DNA of 64,000 nucleotides from CBDCCV01 sp965215025 (GTDB lineage: Bacteria > Bacteroidota > Rhodothermia > Rhodothermales > Salinibacteraceae). The stretch spans positions 2,232,001-2,296,000 of the forward strand of contig CBDCCV010000001.1 in assembly GCA_965215025.1 (NCBI GenBank), given 5' to 3'. A program made the position numbers and the translations under genes. The stretch's first letter is position 1, and every line of letters starts with the position of its first letter. A model generated the notes under the pieces. That model ran no database searches and had not been told where the DNA came from. It saw only the letters and a program-made list of their open reading frames with translations. This document shows, in pieces, positions 24,892 to 35,000 of the stretch.

Positions 24892-25869
24892 ATGCGCCTC
24901 GGCGAACTGAGCACCTTAGAGACCGAGCGCGGCCGCGCGATGCTGGCCGTACTCCTGGAGACCAGCCCCCTCATCCGCTTTTTCGAGCAGAACAGTGCGT
25001 TTGAAGAGCAGGGGACGGAGTTCACCTACGCCATCGTGGACGGCAAAGCGGTCTTGCAGCGCCGCTCCATCGGCGGGGAGTACGACCCGGACCAGCGCGT
25101 GCCCCCCGGGATGCAGGCGGGCCAGCTCGCCTTCGTGGGCGACGCGCTCGACATCGACCGCTCGCACGTCGAAGACGACCGGCGCGGGCTGCTCAAGATT
25201 GAGAACTGGATCACCAGGCACCTGCGCAAGAGCGGGCGGCGCTGGGCCAAGCTCTACGAGCAGGAGCTGATGCGCGGCTCCGGCACGGGCGTGCCGCTCC
25301 AGGTGACCGGCCTGGAGACGATCCTCGACGGCGTGAACACCATCCCCGGCTTCCCCGGCTACACCGCCGTGCAGGACGCCGCCGAGCCCGACCCGGCCGG
25401 CGGCACCTCGTTCGACCTCTCCAACCCGGACCACTGGGATGCCTTCATCGAGGCGATGACCCTGTGGACGACCGAGGTGGACGACCCCGCCGGCATCCTC
25501 GTCAACAAGCTGCTCTACGCGCGCCTCTACACCATCGCGCGGCGGAAGCACATCCTGGGCGAGAGCCGAGACCTCTTCGGCGTCCCGGTTGACACCTTCA
25601 ACCGCATCCCGCTCGTGATGGTGGGCAACGACGTCATCACGCCCACGGAGGCTGACAACGCGGGCACGCCCAACCTCGACACCACCAGCCTCTACATCGC
25701 CGCCCCCGGCGAGGCGGGATTCAGCATCGTGAGCAACAGCGGCTTGGATTTCCACGACGTGGACCGGCTCGAGAAGAAGGAGAGCCACCGCATCAAATGG
25801 GAGATCCGCTCCAACTTGAGCATCCAGGAGAAGGGCCGCGTGCTGCGCGTGCGCAACATCAAGCTCTAA
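24892..25869 (+). CDS. Major capsid protein (HK97-like fold)
   Basis: 325 residues. ENWITRHLRKSGRRWAKLYEQELM then an A-domain-like region IPLVMVGNDVITPTEA and a C-terminal DVDRLEKKESHRIKWEIRSNLSIQ read as an HK97-type coat protein. It lies directly after the protease/scaffold and is followed by two strong hairpins. No similarity to Mu gpT is obvious by eye, so the capsid may come from another lineage. Confidence 0.78.
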   Translation: MRLGELSTLETERGRAMLAVLLETSPLIRFFEQNSAFEEQGTEFTYAIVDGKAVLQRRSIGGEYDPDQRVPPGMQAGQLAFVGDALDIDRSHVEDDRRGLLKIENWITRHLRKSGRRWAKLYEQELMRGSGTGVPLQVTGLETILDGVNTIPGFPGYTAVQDAAEPDPAGGTSFDLSNPDHWDAFIEAMTLWTTEVDDPAGILVNKLLYARLYTIARRKHILGESRDLFGVPVDTFNRIPLVMVGNDVITPTEADNAGTPNLDTTSLYIAAPGEAGFSIVSNSGLDFHDVDRLEKKESHRIKWEIRSNLSIQEKGRVLRVRNIKL

Positions 25870-25887
25870 GCCCTCCCGAGACCGACA

Positions 25888-25970
25888 TGGGGACGGAGAC
25901 CACAGCCTCCAGCGGGGTCCCCATAGGGGGCGGCGGGCCGCTTCCCAGCCGCCGCCCCCACCCTTTTTCC
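25888..25970 (+). terminator. Two tandem hairpins after the capsid gene, the second a rho-independent terminator
   Basis: Hairpin 1: TGGGGAC (25888-25894) with GTCCCCA (25917-25923). Hairpin 2: perfect 11-bp stem GGGGGCGGCGG (25926-25936) with 25949-25959, followed by ACCCTTTTT. This would let capsid mRNA be made in excess over downstream genes, a common phage device. Confidence 0.78.
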
Positions 25971-25996
25971 ACAGCGCCTCACAGACACGCCCTACC

Positions 25997-26455
25997 ATGG
26001 CATCCTCTTCCGACAAGGTCCTCGTCTTCTGCGCCAACCCGTACCACCGCCAAGCCGAGGTGGACGGCGAGCAGGTCGCCTTCGCGTACTCGAGCCAGCA
26101 CGGCGGCGCCGTGGCCGAGGTCAGCGCCAAGCAGGCCGACGCGCTGACGAAGCGCGACGGCTACGTCCGCGCCGACGCGCGGCAGGCGGCCAACCCCGCC
26201 GCCGCCCTGCGCCCCCCCACCAAAGACCAGACGCCCTCGCCGAGCCAGAACCAAGCGCCGATCATGCGCCTCGAAGGCGTCGGGCAAAAGACGGCCGAGA
26301 AGCTGGCCGCCATCGGCATCGAGACGGTGGGGCAGCTCCTGGGCGCCGCGCGCACGCGCGAGCGCTCCGCCGCCATCGTCGCGCTCGGCGGCGTCTCGGC
26401 GGCCGAGCTGGCCGGCTGGGCCGAGCAGGCCGAGCAGCTCCTCCGCTCCGAATAG
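25997..26455 (+). CDS. Head-associated protein with helix-hairpin-helix domain (Mu gp35-like position)
   Basis: 152 residues. The N-terminal part ends VSAKQADALTKRDGYVRAD, reminiscent of FluMu N-terminal domains. A Pro/Gln linker (about 65-85) leads to MRLEGVGQKTAEKLAAIGIETVGQLL, a clear helix-hairpin-helix that binds DNA or protein. It is the first gene after the capsid terminator. Role is inferred from position only. Confidence 0.55.
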   Translation: MASSSDKVLVFCANPYHRQAEVDGEQVAFAYSSQHGGAVAEVSAKQADALTKRDGYVRADARQAANPAAALRPPTKDQTPSPSQNQAPIMRLEGVGQKTAEKLAAIGIETVGQLLGAARTRERSAAIVALGGVSAAELAGWAEQAEQLLRSE

Positions 26456-26467
26456 CCCCGCGCCGCC

Positions 26468-26881
26468 ATGCCCCGCTTCTCCATCCGCTCGAAAGCCGCG
26501 CTGGCCTCGTGCCACCCCGACCTCGTGCTCGTGCTGCGCACGTGCATCAGTTTCTTTGACTTCGCCGTGCTGGAGGGCCATCGCTCCGAAGAGCGCCAGA
26601 ACCGGCTCTATGCCGAGGGGCGCACGCAGGTGCGCCACCCGCACTCGCGGCACAACGGCGTCCCCTCGATGGCAGCCGACATCGCGCCCTGGCCCATCGA
26701 CTGGGCCGACCGCGAGCGCTTTACGCTCCTGGCCGGCTACATCCTCGGGACAGCGGCGCTCCTCTACGAGCAGGGCCGTATCGAGCACCGCGTCCGCTGG
26801 GGCGGTGACTGGGACCGGGACACGGAGGTGGACGACAACCGCTTTGACGACCTGCCGCACTTCGAGCTGTACACGCCCTGA
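26468..26881 (+). CDS. Endolysin, M15-family L-alanyl-D-glutamate/D-Ala-D-Ala peptidase
   Basis: 137 residues. LEGHRSEERQNRLYAEGRTQV is followed by the zinc site SRHNGVPSMAADIAPW (H62, D71) and the late DLPHFEL (H131). This arrangement matches T5-type M15 peptidoglycan peptidases. No signal peptide, so release needs a holin; the next gene is a candidate partner. Confidence 0.88.
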   Translation: MPRFSIRSKAALASCHPDLVLVLRTCISFFDFAVLEGHRSEERQNRLYAEGRTQVRHPHSRHNGVPSMAADIAPWPIDWADRERFTLLAGYILGTAALLYEQGRIEHRVRWGGDWDRDTEVDDNRFDDLPHFELYTP

Positions 26882-26887
26882 CCTCAC

Positions 26888-27169
26888 ATGGACGCGGAAT
26901 CACGCGACCGCCTCACCACGATGGAGGCTAAGCTCAAACATAACACGGAGGCGCTCAACCGGCTGGTGGACACCATCAGCGATCTGGTGCGCTATACCGC
27001 GCAGAACGAACACAACCGCACGCGCATCGAGCGCCACGACGACCGCCTCAATGACCTGGAGCGCCAGCAGGGGCAGCTCAAAACGTGGATCGAAGGCCGC
27101 ATCTGGGCTGTGGGTGCTCTCATAACCGCCTCTATCCTCGCCATAGAGATCGCCGTAAAATTCCTCTGA
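26888..27169 (+). CDS. XhlA-like holin-associated membrane protein
   Basis: 93 residues. An N-terminal coiled coil (MEAKLKHNTEALNRLVDTISDL...) is followed by one C-terminal transmembrane helix (IWAVGALITASILAIEIAV, 73-91), the build of hemolysin XhlA-type phage lysis proteins. It starts 6 bp after the endolysin stop. Confidence 0.72.
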   Translation: MDAESRDRLTTMEAKLKHNTEALNRLVDTISDLVRYTAQNEHNRTRIERHDDRLNDLERQQGQLKTWIEGRIWAVGALITASILAIEIAVKFL

Positions 27170-27175
27170 GACCCT

Positions 27176-27787
27176 ATGGAGACCGCCAGCGATTTTGTGC
27201 CGCGCGTGCACCCGGACGTGCCTATGCGCGCCGAGGAGGCCCGCCGCGCACTCGCTCGTGGCCGACGCCTCAACGCCCCCACGCGCAAAATCGCGCGGAA
27301 GGTCAAGTGGGGCGGGGTGGCGGCCGGCGTGGCGCCCTTGGCGCTCTGGGGCCTGCGCCTGGCCGGCGTCCCCGTGCCCCCGCTCGAAATTTTAGGACCC
27401 GCCGTCGGCGCCGTGGCCGCCGTCGCGGCGGGGTACAGCGTACGCCACGACGCACAGGACGTAATCGCACCCCTCCCCTCTCAAACCCAAGTGAATATCA
27501 TGGAGCAGCACACCATCAAAGAGCTGGCTGAAGTTATCGACGCGGGCGGCACGCTGGCCGCCAAAATTATCGAGGCCGGCCAGGATGGCTACCAGACGAC
27601 CGACGTGGCCGTCATCCTCGTCGATCCCGACGTGCAGCAGGCCTTCCTGCGCGCTGCCGAAGGCGCCGAGAAGATCCCCGCCGAGGTGCAGGACATCAGC
27701 GTGCGCGAGGCGCTCGACCTCGCCGACCTCTCGACGGCCAACGCGCGCAAGGTGCTCGACGCCCTCGACATCGGCGTCGCTGAGTGA
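27176..27787 (+). CDS. Membrane-anchored phage protein, possible holin or tail-linked
   Basis: 203 residues. Two hydrophobic segments at about 46-65 (GGVAAGVAPLALWGLRLAGV) and 68-86 suggest a membrane hairpin. The C-terminal part from an in-frame ATG at 27500 (MEQHTIKELAEVIDAGG) is a soluble helical domain and could be a separate product. The first half may supply the holin function of the lysis cassette. Confidence 0.5.
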   Translation: METASDFVPRVHPDVPMRAEEARRALARGRRLNAPTRKIARKVKWGGVAAGVAPLALWGLRLAGVPVPPLEILGPAVGAVAAVAAGYSVRHDAQDVIAPLPSQTQVNIMEQHTIKELAEVIDAGGTLAAKIIEAGQDGYQTTDVAVILVDPDVQQAFLRAAEGAEKIPAEVQDISVREALDLADLSTANARKVLDALDIGVAE

Positions 27788-27821
27788 TCGCGCTCCCCTC
27801 CACCACCAGCCCTACAGGCCC

Positions 27822-28043
27822 ATGCCCATCTACCAGATCCACCGCCCGCTCGACCGCTTCAAAGGCGCCAAGAGCGGCAAGCACTACACCTGCACGAGAG
27901 GCGCGCGCCTGGAGGCGCCCGCCGGCGAGTTCAAGAAGCTCAAGCAGGACGAGTACACCAAGGTCGGCGAGGGCAGCCCCGAGGCCTCGGCGCACGCCGG
28001 CACCTCGGCCGAGGACGGCGCCACCCCCATCACCAAAAGCTAG
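27822..28043 (+). CDS. Small phage protein of unknown function
   Basis: 73 residues: MPIYQIHRPLDRFKGAKSGKHYTCTRGARLEAPAGEF and an Ala/Ser/Glu-rich tail. It sits between the lysis genes and the tail genes, 9 bp before the next gene. No family. Confidence 0.5.
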   Translation: MPIYQIHRPLDRFKGAKSGKHYTCTRGARLEAPAGEFKKLKQDEYTKVGEGSPEASAHAGTSAEDGATPITKS

Positions 28044-28052
28044 GAGTAGACC

Positions 28053-28478
28053 ATGCGCACTATCGGCGGAGTAAAATCAGTCGGCATCACCGACTCCCCA
28101 GACGGCACGGGGACCATCAACATCGATATCTCTCAGATCGCTCAGGAGGGCAACACCTGGCCGACGCCCGAGCGGCTCAAAGACGCGCTGGCCAGCGGGC
28201 AGGAAGGCCCCACCGGCACGGACGTCCCCTACAGCTTCCGCGCCCTGAACATGGACGCGGCGGACGTGCAGTCCATCGAGGACGCCGGCTTCGCGCTCCA
28301 GGAGCTGACGGTCACCTTCAACATGCAGGATGGCACCACGGTCCAGCTCAGCAAGCACATCGTGGACGCGATGCACGCGCCCGTGGCCGAGCGCGGCAAG
28401 TACGGCGTGGTGATCGTGAGCGGGAAGGCGACCGGCATCGTCTTCGCGGACGTGATGACGGTAACGGCGGCGGCGTAA
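28053..28478 (+). CDS. Probable major tail (tube) protein
   Basis: 141 residues. VGITDSPDGTGTINIDISQI, DVQSIEDAGFALQELTVTFNMQDGTTVQLSKHIVDAM and GVVIVSGKATGIVFADVMTV alternate strands as in a tube beta-sandwich. It lies just before a putative assembly chaperone and the tape measure, where siphophages place the tube gene. Confidence 0.55.
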   Translation: MRTIGGVKSVGITDSPDGTGTINIDISQIAQEGNTWPTPERLKDALASGQEGPTGTDVPYSFRALNMDAADVQSIEDAGFALQELTVTFNMQDGTTVQLSKHIVDAMHAPVAERGKYGVVIVSGKATGIVFADVMTVTAAA

Positions 28479-28497
28479 ACAGCTCCGGCGGCGCCCG

Positions 28498-28956
28498 ATG
28501 GAGATCGACCTGACCCTGGTGCCCGTTACGCTGGCCTCTTTTGAGGCGGCGTGCGAGGCGCTGGGGCTGTCGCCCGACGCCGTGCGCCAGGGGCAGGCGC
28601 CGGTGCGCCTGGCGCCCGAGCGGGCCGAGGCGCTCCTGGACACGCTGGCGCCGGATGCCGAGGTGCCCGGCGCCGTTTCGGAGCAGGCAGCGCAGGCGGC
28701 GGGCGAAGTTTTTTTCGCCGCCGCCTTTGCGCAGATGGGCGCCGCCGCCGACCGCGCCCGCCACCACGCCGAGCGTTGCGGCGTGGCGGGCCTGGGCAAA
28801 AGCGAGGAGGCGAGCCTGTCGCGCCTCCTCACGAAGTTTGACCCGGCCGCGTACCACGCGCTGCGCTCGGAGATGTCGCTCGAAGAGAGTCTGACGTTTC
28901 TGCTCCTGCGCAGCGTAAACCACATCTCCGAGCACCTGGAGGACTACCTCACTTAG
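28498..28956 (+). CDS. Probable tail assembly chaperone
   Basis: 152 residues, helical and acidic, with LASFEAACEALGLSPDAVRQG at the start and EASLSRLLTKFDPAAYHALRSEMSLEESLTFLLLRS late. The place directly before the tape measure is the usual chaperone position. No slippery frameshift product is obvious. Confidence 0.5.
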   Translation: MEIDLTLVPVTLASFEAACEALGLSPDAVRQGQAPVRLAPERAEALLDTLAPDAEVPGAVSEQAAQAAGEVFFAAAFAQMGAAADRARHHAERCGVAGLGKSEEASLSRLLTKFDPAAYHALRSEMSLEESLTFLLLRSVNHISEHLEDYLT

Positions 28957-28960
28957 CGCC

Positions 28961-31900
28961 ATGGCCCGCGACGTCACCATCAACATCCGGATCGGAGGCG
29001 GCAAGCGGGCGCGGCGCGAGGTGAAGCTGACGGAGGAGCAGTTCGAGGCCTTGCGCAAGGCGGGCGTTTTTGCCGGGAAGGATGCCTCGCGCGGACTGGA
29101 CAAGATCGGCAAGAGTGCGGGCCGCCTCAAGCGCATCACCGACGTGGCGCTGGGCACGCTCGCGGGCAACCTCGTCCCCAGCATCGTGGGCGGCGTGAAG
29201 CGCGGCCTGCGCGAGACGGTCCAGCTCGGTGCCACGATGGACGCGCAGATGGCCGACCTCTCGGCTATCACCGGCATCGTGGGCGAAGACCTGCGCGACC
29301 TGGGCGAGACGGCCAAGCAGGAGTCCATCCGCACGGGCGTGGCCGCCAAAGACCAGGTCGAGGCGTACAAGCTGCTCGCCAGCCGCATCGACGGCCTCTC
29401 CACCGAGGGGCTGAAAGAGGTGGGGCGCGAGGTGGTCACCCTGGCGCAGGCCTCGAAGGAGGACCTGGCTGTGGCGGCGGAGGTGGCCGCCGGCGCCATC
29501 AATCAGTTCGACCTCGAAGCGAGCGACTCCGCGCGCGTGGTCAATGTCCTGGCTGCTGCCTCCAAGGAGGGCGCCGCCGAGGTGGGCGACCTCGGCGCGG
29601 CGATGGTCAACGTAGGCCCGAGCGCGAAGGGCGCGGGCGTCTCCATCGAGGAGACGGCCGCCGCGCTCGAAATCATGGCCGAGAACAACCTGATCGGTGC
29701 CCAGGCGGGCACGCAGCTCAAAGGCGTGCTGACCACGCTGCGCGCCGAGGGCAAGAAGCTGGCCGAGGCGGGCATCAAGGACGTCAACATCGAGACGGAC
29801 GGGCTGAACGCCACGCTCGTCAAGCTCAAGCCGCTCCTCTCCGACGCTGAGACACTGACGCGGCTCTTTGGGCGCGAGAACATCAACGCCGCCGAGGCGC
29901 TCATCGGCGGCGCCGAGGCGGTTGAGGACATGACCGCGCGGATCACGGATACGAACGTGGCGCAGGAGCAGGCCGTTAAGCAGATGAACACGCTCGAAGG
30001 CGCCACCGCCCGCCTCGACGCGGCGGTGAGCGCGCTGGTCCTGGACGCCTTCGAGGCGTACGGCGACGAGCTGATCGACCTGATCAACCTCACCGGCGAG
30101 GCGGTGCAGTACGCGGGCGAGCACAGTGGTGAGATCGTCAAGCTCGCCAAAGTCCTGGCCGCGCTCACGGTGGGCCTCGTCACGTACAAGGGCACGCTCA
30201 AGCTGGCGAGCTTTCAGACGGGCGTGTGGACGGCGGCCACGCGCGGCGCGAGCGTAGCGCAGGCGGCCTTCAACCTCTCGCTGGCGGCGGGCCGGCGAGG
30301 CGTGCACCTGCTCACCGCGGCCATCCGCGCCAACCCGCTGGGCCTCTTAGCCACACTGGCGACGACGGCGGCCACGGCCTTCCTCCTCTTCCGCGACAAC
30401 GCGGACGAGGCCACCGAGGCGGTGCAGCGCCAGCGCGACGAGGTCAAGGGCCTCACCTCTGATCTCAAGAAGCTGGGCGGCGCGCAGCTCTTCCAGCGCC
30501 AGATGCAGATCGAGACCAACCTGGACGAGGTGAAGCGCCAGGCCGGGGCGGTGTATGACCAGATATCAGCCATCTACGGCGACCCGCGCGTGCGCGACTT
30601 CACCGTGACGCTGGCGGACGGCACCGAGCAGGTGCTCTCCCGCACGGAGGCGCTAAAGGTGCTGAGGCAGGACCTCAACGGGCTGAGTGAGAAGCGACGC
30701 GGCCTCGAAGACGCCCTCGTGGCCGTGCAGGAGCGCGGGATGAGCAACCTCCTCTTCCGCCGCGCGGCCTTGCAGCGCGAGGTGGACCTGCTGGTAGAGG
30801 AGGGCGTCGAGAGCGAGGAGCTGGTCCAGAAGCGCGCCGCGCTGGCCGAGATCGAGGAGGAGATCCAGGCGCTGCGCCAGGGCAGCACGGAGACGCTCAC
30901 CACCGACACCGAGCAGGCCACCGAGCGCCTCACGCTGGCGGAAAAAGAGCGCCGCGCGGTGGCCGAGCGGGAGTTCGCCCTGCGCGAGGCGGAGATCAGC
31001 GCCATGCGCGAGAGCCGCGAAAAGACTCTGCGCGAGATTGACCTGGAGGTGGACCGCCGCGCCGAGCGCTACCGCCAGCAGTACGCGGCCCAGTACCCGC
31101 AGATGTTCGACGACCTGAGCCGTCTCCTGGAGGAGGAGCGCCAGCGGCTCAAAACCGAGGCGCTGGCCGAGGACATTCCCCTCGCCAACTTCACGCCGCC
31201 CACGCTCGAAGACATTGACCTCAGCCTGGACGGCGCCTTTTTGGAGCTGCCCACGGGCGAGATCGAGATGGTGGAGGAGTCGATCCGCGCCGTGGACGAG
31301 GCCCTGGCCGATCTCCAGGCGCAGTTCGACGCGGCAACGACCGAGCAGGGCCGGGCCGAGATCGCCGCTTTGATGGAGAAGCTGCGCAGCCTGCGCGGCG
31401 AGATGGCCGCCGGCGGGGCGGACGTGCTCGACCTCGGCGCGACGATAGAGCAGGGCCTCGGCGACGCCATCGCCGGCGCGGCGCAGGCCATCGGCGAGGG
31501 GCAGAGCGTGGTCGATGCGCTCGTGGGCACGCTCGGGGCGCTGGCGCAGCGCGTGGGCAAGATGATGATCGGCTTCGGCGTGGCCGGGCTGAAGCTCCAG
31601 GCGCTGGTGGCAAACCCGGTGGGCGCAATTGTGGCCGGGGCGGCGCTCATCGCGCTGGGCGCAGCGGCGAAGTCGGCAGTAGCGAAAGAGGTTGGCGGCA
31701 AGGGCGGCGCGGGCCAGAAGCGGCGCGTGGACAACGACGTGCCTCGCTTCGCCCAGGGCGTGACGGGCTTCGAGGGCGGCGCAGCCATCGTGGGCGAGGA
31801 GGGGCCGGAGCTGGTCACGCTCGGGCGCGGCGCCAACGTCATCACCAACGAGAACACGACCAAAATAATCGAGGGGATGCGCTACCTCAACGCGGGCGCG

Positions 31901-32071
31901 GCGCAGGGCGCGGGCGGCGCGGCGGCCCTTGACACGCGCGACCTCGAAAGGCGCATCCAGAAGGGCATCGCGGGGGGGTTGCGGGAGATGAGCTTCAAGC
32001 TCGATGGGCTGGACCTGCGCGCCTCGATGGAGCGCACCGACCGATTTCTCTCCAAGGCGGGGTTGGACTGA
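28961..32071 (+). CDS. Tail tape measure protein (TP901 family)
   Basis: 1036 residues. The TP901 core at about 85-300 contains LGATMDAQMADLSAITGIVGEDL, GAINQFDLEASDSARVVNVLA and GVSIEETAAALEIMAENNLIG. Hydrophobic segments at about 405-420 and 455-475, a long coiled coil (about 485-770) and a Gly/Ala-rich hydrophobic stretch (about 860-915) complete the usual plan. Tape measures set tail length; at roughly 0.15 nm per residue this would mean about 155 nm. With no sheath gene visible, a long flexible tail is expected. Confidence 0.9.
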   Translation: MARDVTINIRIGGGKRARREVKLTEEQFEALRKAGVFAGKDASRGLDKIGKSAGRLKRITDVALGTLAGNLVPSIVGGVKRGLRETVQLGATMDAQMADLSAITGIVGEDLRDLGETAKQESIRTGVAAKDQVEAYKLLASRIDGLSTEGLKEVGREVVTLAQASKEDLAVAAEVAAGAINQFDLEASDSARVVNVLAAASKEGAAEVGDLGAAMVNVGPSAKGAGVSIEETAAALEIMAENNLIGAQAGTQLKGVLTTLRAEGKKLAEAGIKDVNIETDGLNATLVKLKPLLSDAETLTRLFGRENINAAEALIGGAEAVEDMTARITDTNVAQEQAVKQMNTLEGATARLDAAVSALVLDAFEAYGDELIDLINLTGEAVQYAGEHSGEIVKLAKVLAALTVGLVTYKGTLKLASFQTGVWTAATRGASVAQAAFNLSLAAGRRGVHLLTAAIRANPLGLLATLATTAATAFLLFRDNADEATEAVQRQRDEVKGLTSDLKKLGGAQLFQRQMQIETNLDEVKRQAGAVYDQISAIYGDPRVRDFTVTLADGTEQVLSRTEALKVLRQDLNGLSEKRRGLEDALVAVQERGMSNLLFRRAALQREVDLLVEEGVESEELVQKRAALAEIEEEIQALRQGSTETLTTDTEQATERLTLAEKERRAVAEREFALREAEISAMRESREKTLREIDLEVDRRAERYRQQYAAQYPQMFDDLSRLLEEERQRLKTEALAEDIPLANFTPPTLEDIDLSLDGAFLELPTGEIEMVEESIRAVDEALADLQAQFDAATTEQGRAEIAALMEKLRSLRGEMAAGGADVLDLGATIEQGLGDAIAGAAQAIGEGQSVVDALVGTLGALAQRVGKMMIGFGVAGLKLQALVANPVGAIVAGAALIALGAAAKSAVAKEVGGKGGAGQKRRVDNDVPRFAQGVTGFEGGAAIVGEEGPELVTLGRGANVITNENTTKIIEGMRYLNAGAAQGAGGAAALDTRDLERRIQKGIAGGLREMSFKLDGLDLRASMERTDRFLSKAGLD

Positions 32072-32080
32072 GGGGCCGCT

Positions 32081-35000
32081 ATGCCGCACTACGACCGCTT
32101 CCGGGGCCGCTTCACCGACGCGCTTGCGCGCGCGGTGACCGTGACGTTCGAGGAGGAATACCCCGAGGGCGAGACCTACGACGGCGGCGTGGAGGCCGTG
32201 CCGCTGGGCGGGGAGCCGCTGACCGAGGTGGCCGGGCGCGACGCCGACGAGATTCAGGTGATGCAGCCGCGCACGCTGCGCGTGCGCCTGGCGGCACAGG
32301 CGCAGCAGGTCAGGCAGGCGCTCTACGCCAGCGAGCGCGCGTGGCGCCTGCGCGTCGAGGTAGATGCGGGCGCCGGCGTGCAGCTCGACTTTTTGGGCCA
32401 CGTGGTGCGCTCAGACAACGAGCGCACCATCGACCTGCGCCCGGAGAGCTACGAGCTGCAAGCGACCTGCGGGCTGGCCCGGCTCAAGTCGGTGCCCTTC
32501 TCCACGCTCGACCTCGCCGATGCGCGGCGCAGGACGGTGGCCTGGTGGATCAGCTACTGCCTGGAGGCGGCGCGCATCCCGCTCCCGCTGGCCACCGCCT
32601 CGGAGTGGTACGCGCACGGGATGATGCCCGACCGCGACCCGCTCGACGGCGAGTTCGTGGCGCCGACGCTCTACGGCCTGCCGCCGGCCTACGGGCAGGG
32701 GGGCGTGCGGCCGAGCGGCGACTGGACGATGTGGGAGGTGGTCGAGGACCTGCTCAAAGGCAAGGGCCTTTTCCTCTGCCAGGAGGGCGGCGAGTGGCGC
32801 GCCTTCCAACGTGCACTTTTTCGGCAGGCCGCTTTTGACACGTGGGTCTACCCTGTCGGGTGGCACCGCGAGGACCACGCCCCAGCCCAGGGCGCGCACC
32901 CGGCGCAGCACGTCATCGAGCGCCCCATCAGCTACCGCAACGCCGGCAGTCGCGCGCGCGCGCTCGCGCAATACAAAGGTGTGGACGTGGCCTACGAGCA
33001 TGGTGTGATCGAGAGCCTGACGCAAAACCCCGATTTCGAGCTGTCCCGCCCCTCGCTCTACGCCGACGAGGAGGTTGAGGGCTGGACCTACGAGGAGGGG
33101 CACTACGAGGATGACGGCGGCTTTGCCTACATCGTAGGCGGCGGGATGCACATGCTGAACCAGGGCGTCGGGCAGGAGCGGGTGAGCGGCCTCGGGATGC
33201 CCGTCTACGCCTATGACGACGCCCAGACGGTGCGCTCGCAGCTCATCGACGAGGCGACGTCGAAGAGCGTCTACGTCGAATCTACGGGCGACATCCACCT
33301 CGCGCTCGAAATCTCCGCCGCGCTTTTTGCCGACCGCGAGGCCGCCCCCTATTTCTACAATTTTGGCGCCTACCTGGAGGTGAAGCTCATCACCGAGGAC
33401 GCCGACGGCAACGACGTGCCGTACTGGCTCGACTACGCGCGCGTGGATGAGAACGGGGATCTGGTCACGTCCAACCAGGCGGCGTGGAGCACCGGGGCGA
33501 GCCTGGTGAGCCTGCCCATCCCGCTCGACGGGAGCGATACCTTCAACATCTTCAGCCACCCGCTCCCGGCCGATGGGCATCTGGAGGTCACGCTCTTCGG
33601 CGCGCTCGACCCCAAGACGGCCGAGATCAATCCGGAGCATCGCATCGGGCTGGCTATGATCTGGGATCGGGTGAGGGTGGTGCCGCTGCGGCCCTTCCAG
33701 AAAGAGCCGGGGGCCACCACGCGGATGCGGACCGTGCTCGACCTGAGCGCGCCGGAGCGGGACCTCTTCGAGACTACCGTGGCGCACGGCACCGGGCCGA
33801 CCTCCACGCACGAAAGCGCCACCTGGCGTTTTGCCACGTACTCCCGCGTCCAGCTTTTTGGCGAATTTCCGGGCGGCGGAGGCAGCCAGCCAGAGACGGA
33901 GACGAGCGGGCGCCCCATGCTGGGTGACTGGAAGCTGGGCGCCTACGCCGATGGGGAGCAGCCCAGCGGCATAAGTGCGGGGCAGCTCCTCTCGCGCGAG
34001 CTGCTGAAACAGCTGTGGCCGCAGCGCCAGGAGATCGACGCCACGTACAACCGCTTTGCCGAGCCGGGCCTCACGCGCGCCTTTGTCGAGCTTGATGAGG
34101 GCGGCCAGGCGAGGGTGTATCTGCCTGCGCGCATCCGGCGCAGCTACAAGCGCTGCACCGCCGAGGTCCTGGCGCGCGAGGTGGCCTACGCCGAAGTGCT
34201 CTTCGACTACCTCGAAAACCAGGAGGGCGGGCGCGGATCGGGCGGCGGTGGAGGCGGGCGCGGATCGGGCGGCGCGACGATCCTCCAAGAGCTGTCGCGC
34301 GGCAGCCTGATGGTCTCCAAACTCGGCGCGTTTGCCAAGACGGCCGAGCAGCTGCCGCTCGACCCGACCACCTCGACGCTGATCTCCTCGATCCCCGTGA
34401 CGGCGCCGCTCAGCGCCGAGGCGGCGCTCGTGGCCGGGGCCGAGGTCACCGTGGCCGGCCAGCGCGGCGGCCTCTTCGTCTTCACGCTCAGCGCCGACGT
34501 GGCGGACGGCGACACGAGCCTGACCATTGAAGAGGTGGACATGGGCGAGGAGGTGCTGCCGAGCGAGAGCGGCGTGCACCTGGGCGCGCTCGACGTGCTG
34601 CGCGAGCAGACGCGCTTCCGCACCGCCGCCGCCGCCGAGCTGGCCGAGCGCTGGACGAAGGCCGAGGCGGACGCGCGCTACGCGCTCAAGGGCGAGGGCG
34701 GCAGCGGCGGCGGCGTGGCCGCCAGCACGGTGGGGCGCAGCCTGCTCCTGATCGGAGGAGCCGCCGGCATCCTGAGCGGCTATGCCATCGAGACGGGGCT
34801 GGCCGAAAGCACGCCCGACGGGGGCGGTGACCCCGGCGGTGATGGCGGCGGGGACGGTGACCCCGGCGGGGACGGCGGGGACGGCGGCGGTGGGGACCCG
34901 CCCGCGCCGCCCGACGCGCTCGCCATGACGGCTCAGCCGCAAGACGCGCAGGGACCCGCCGACGTCACGCTCAGCCTCAACCGCAGCACGGGCCAAAGCG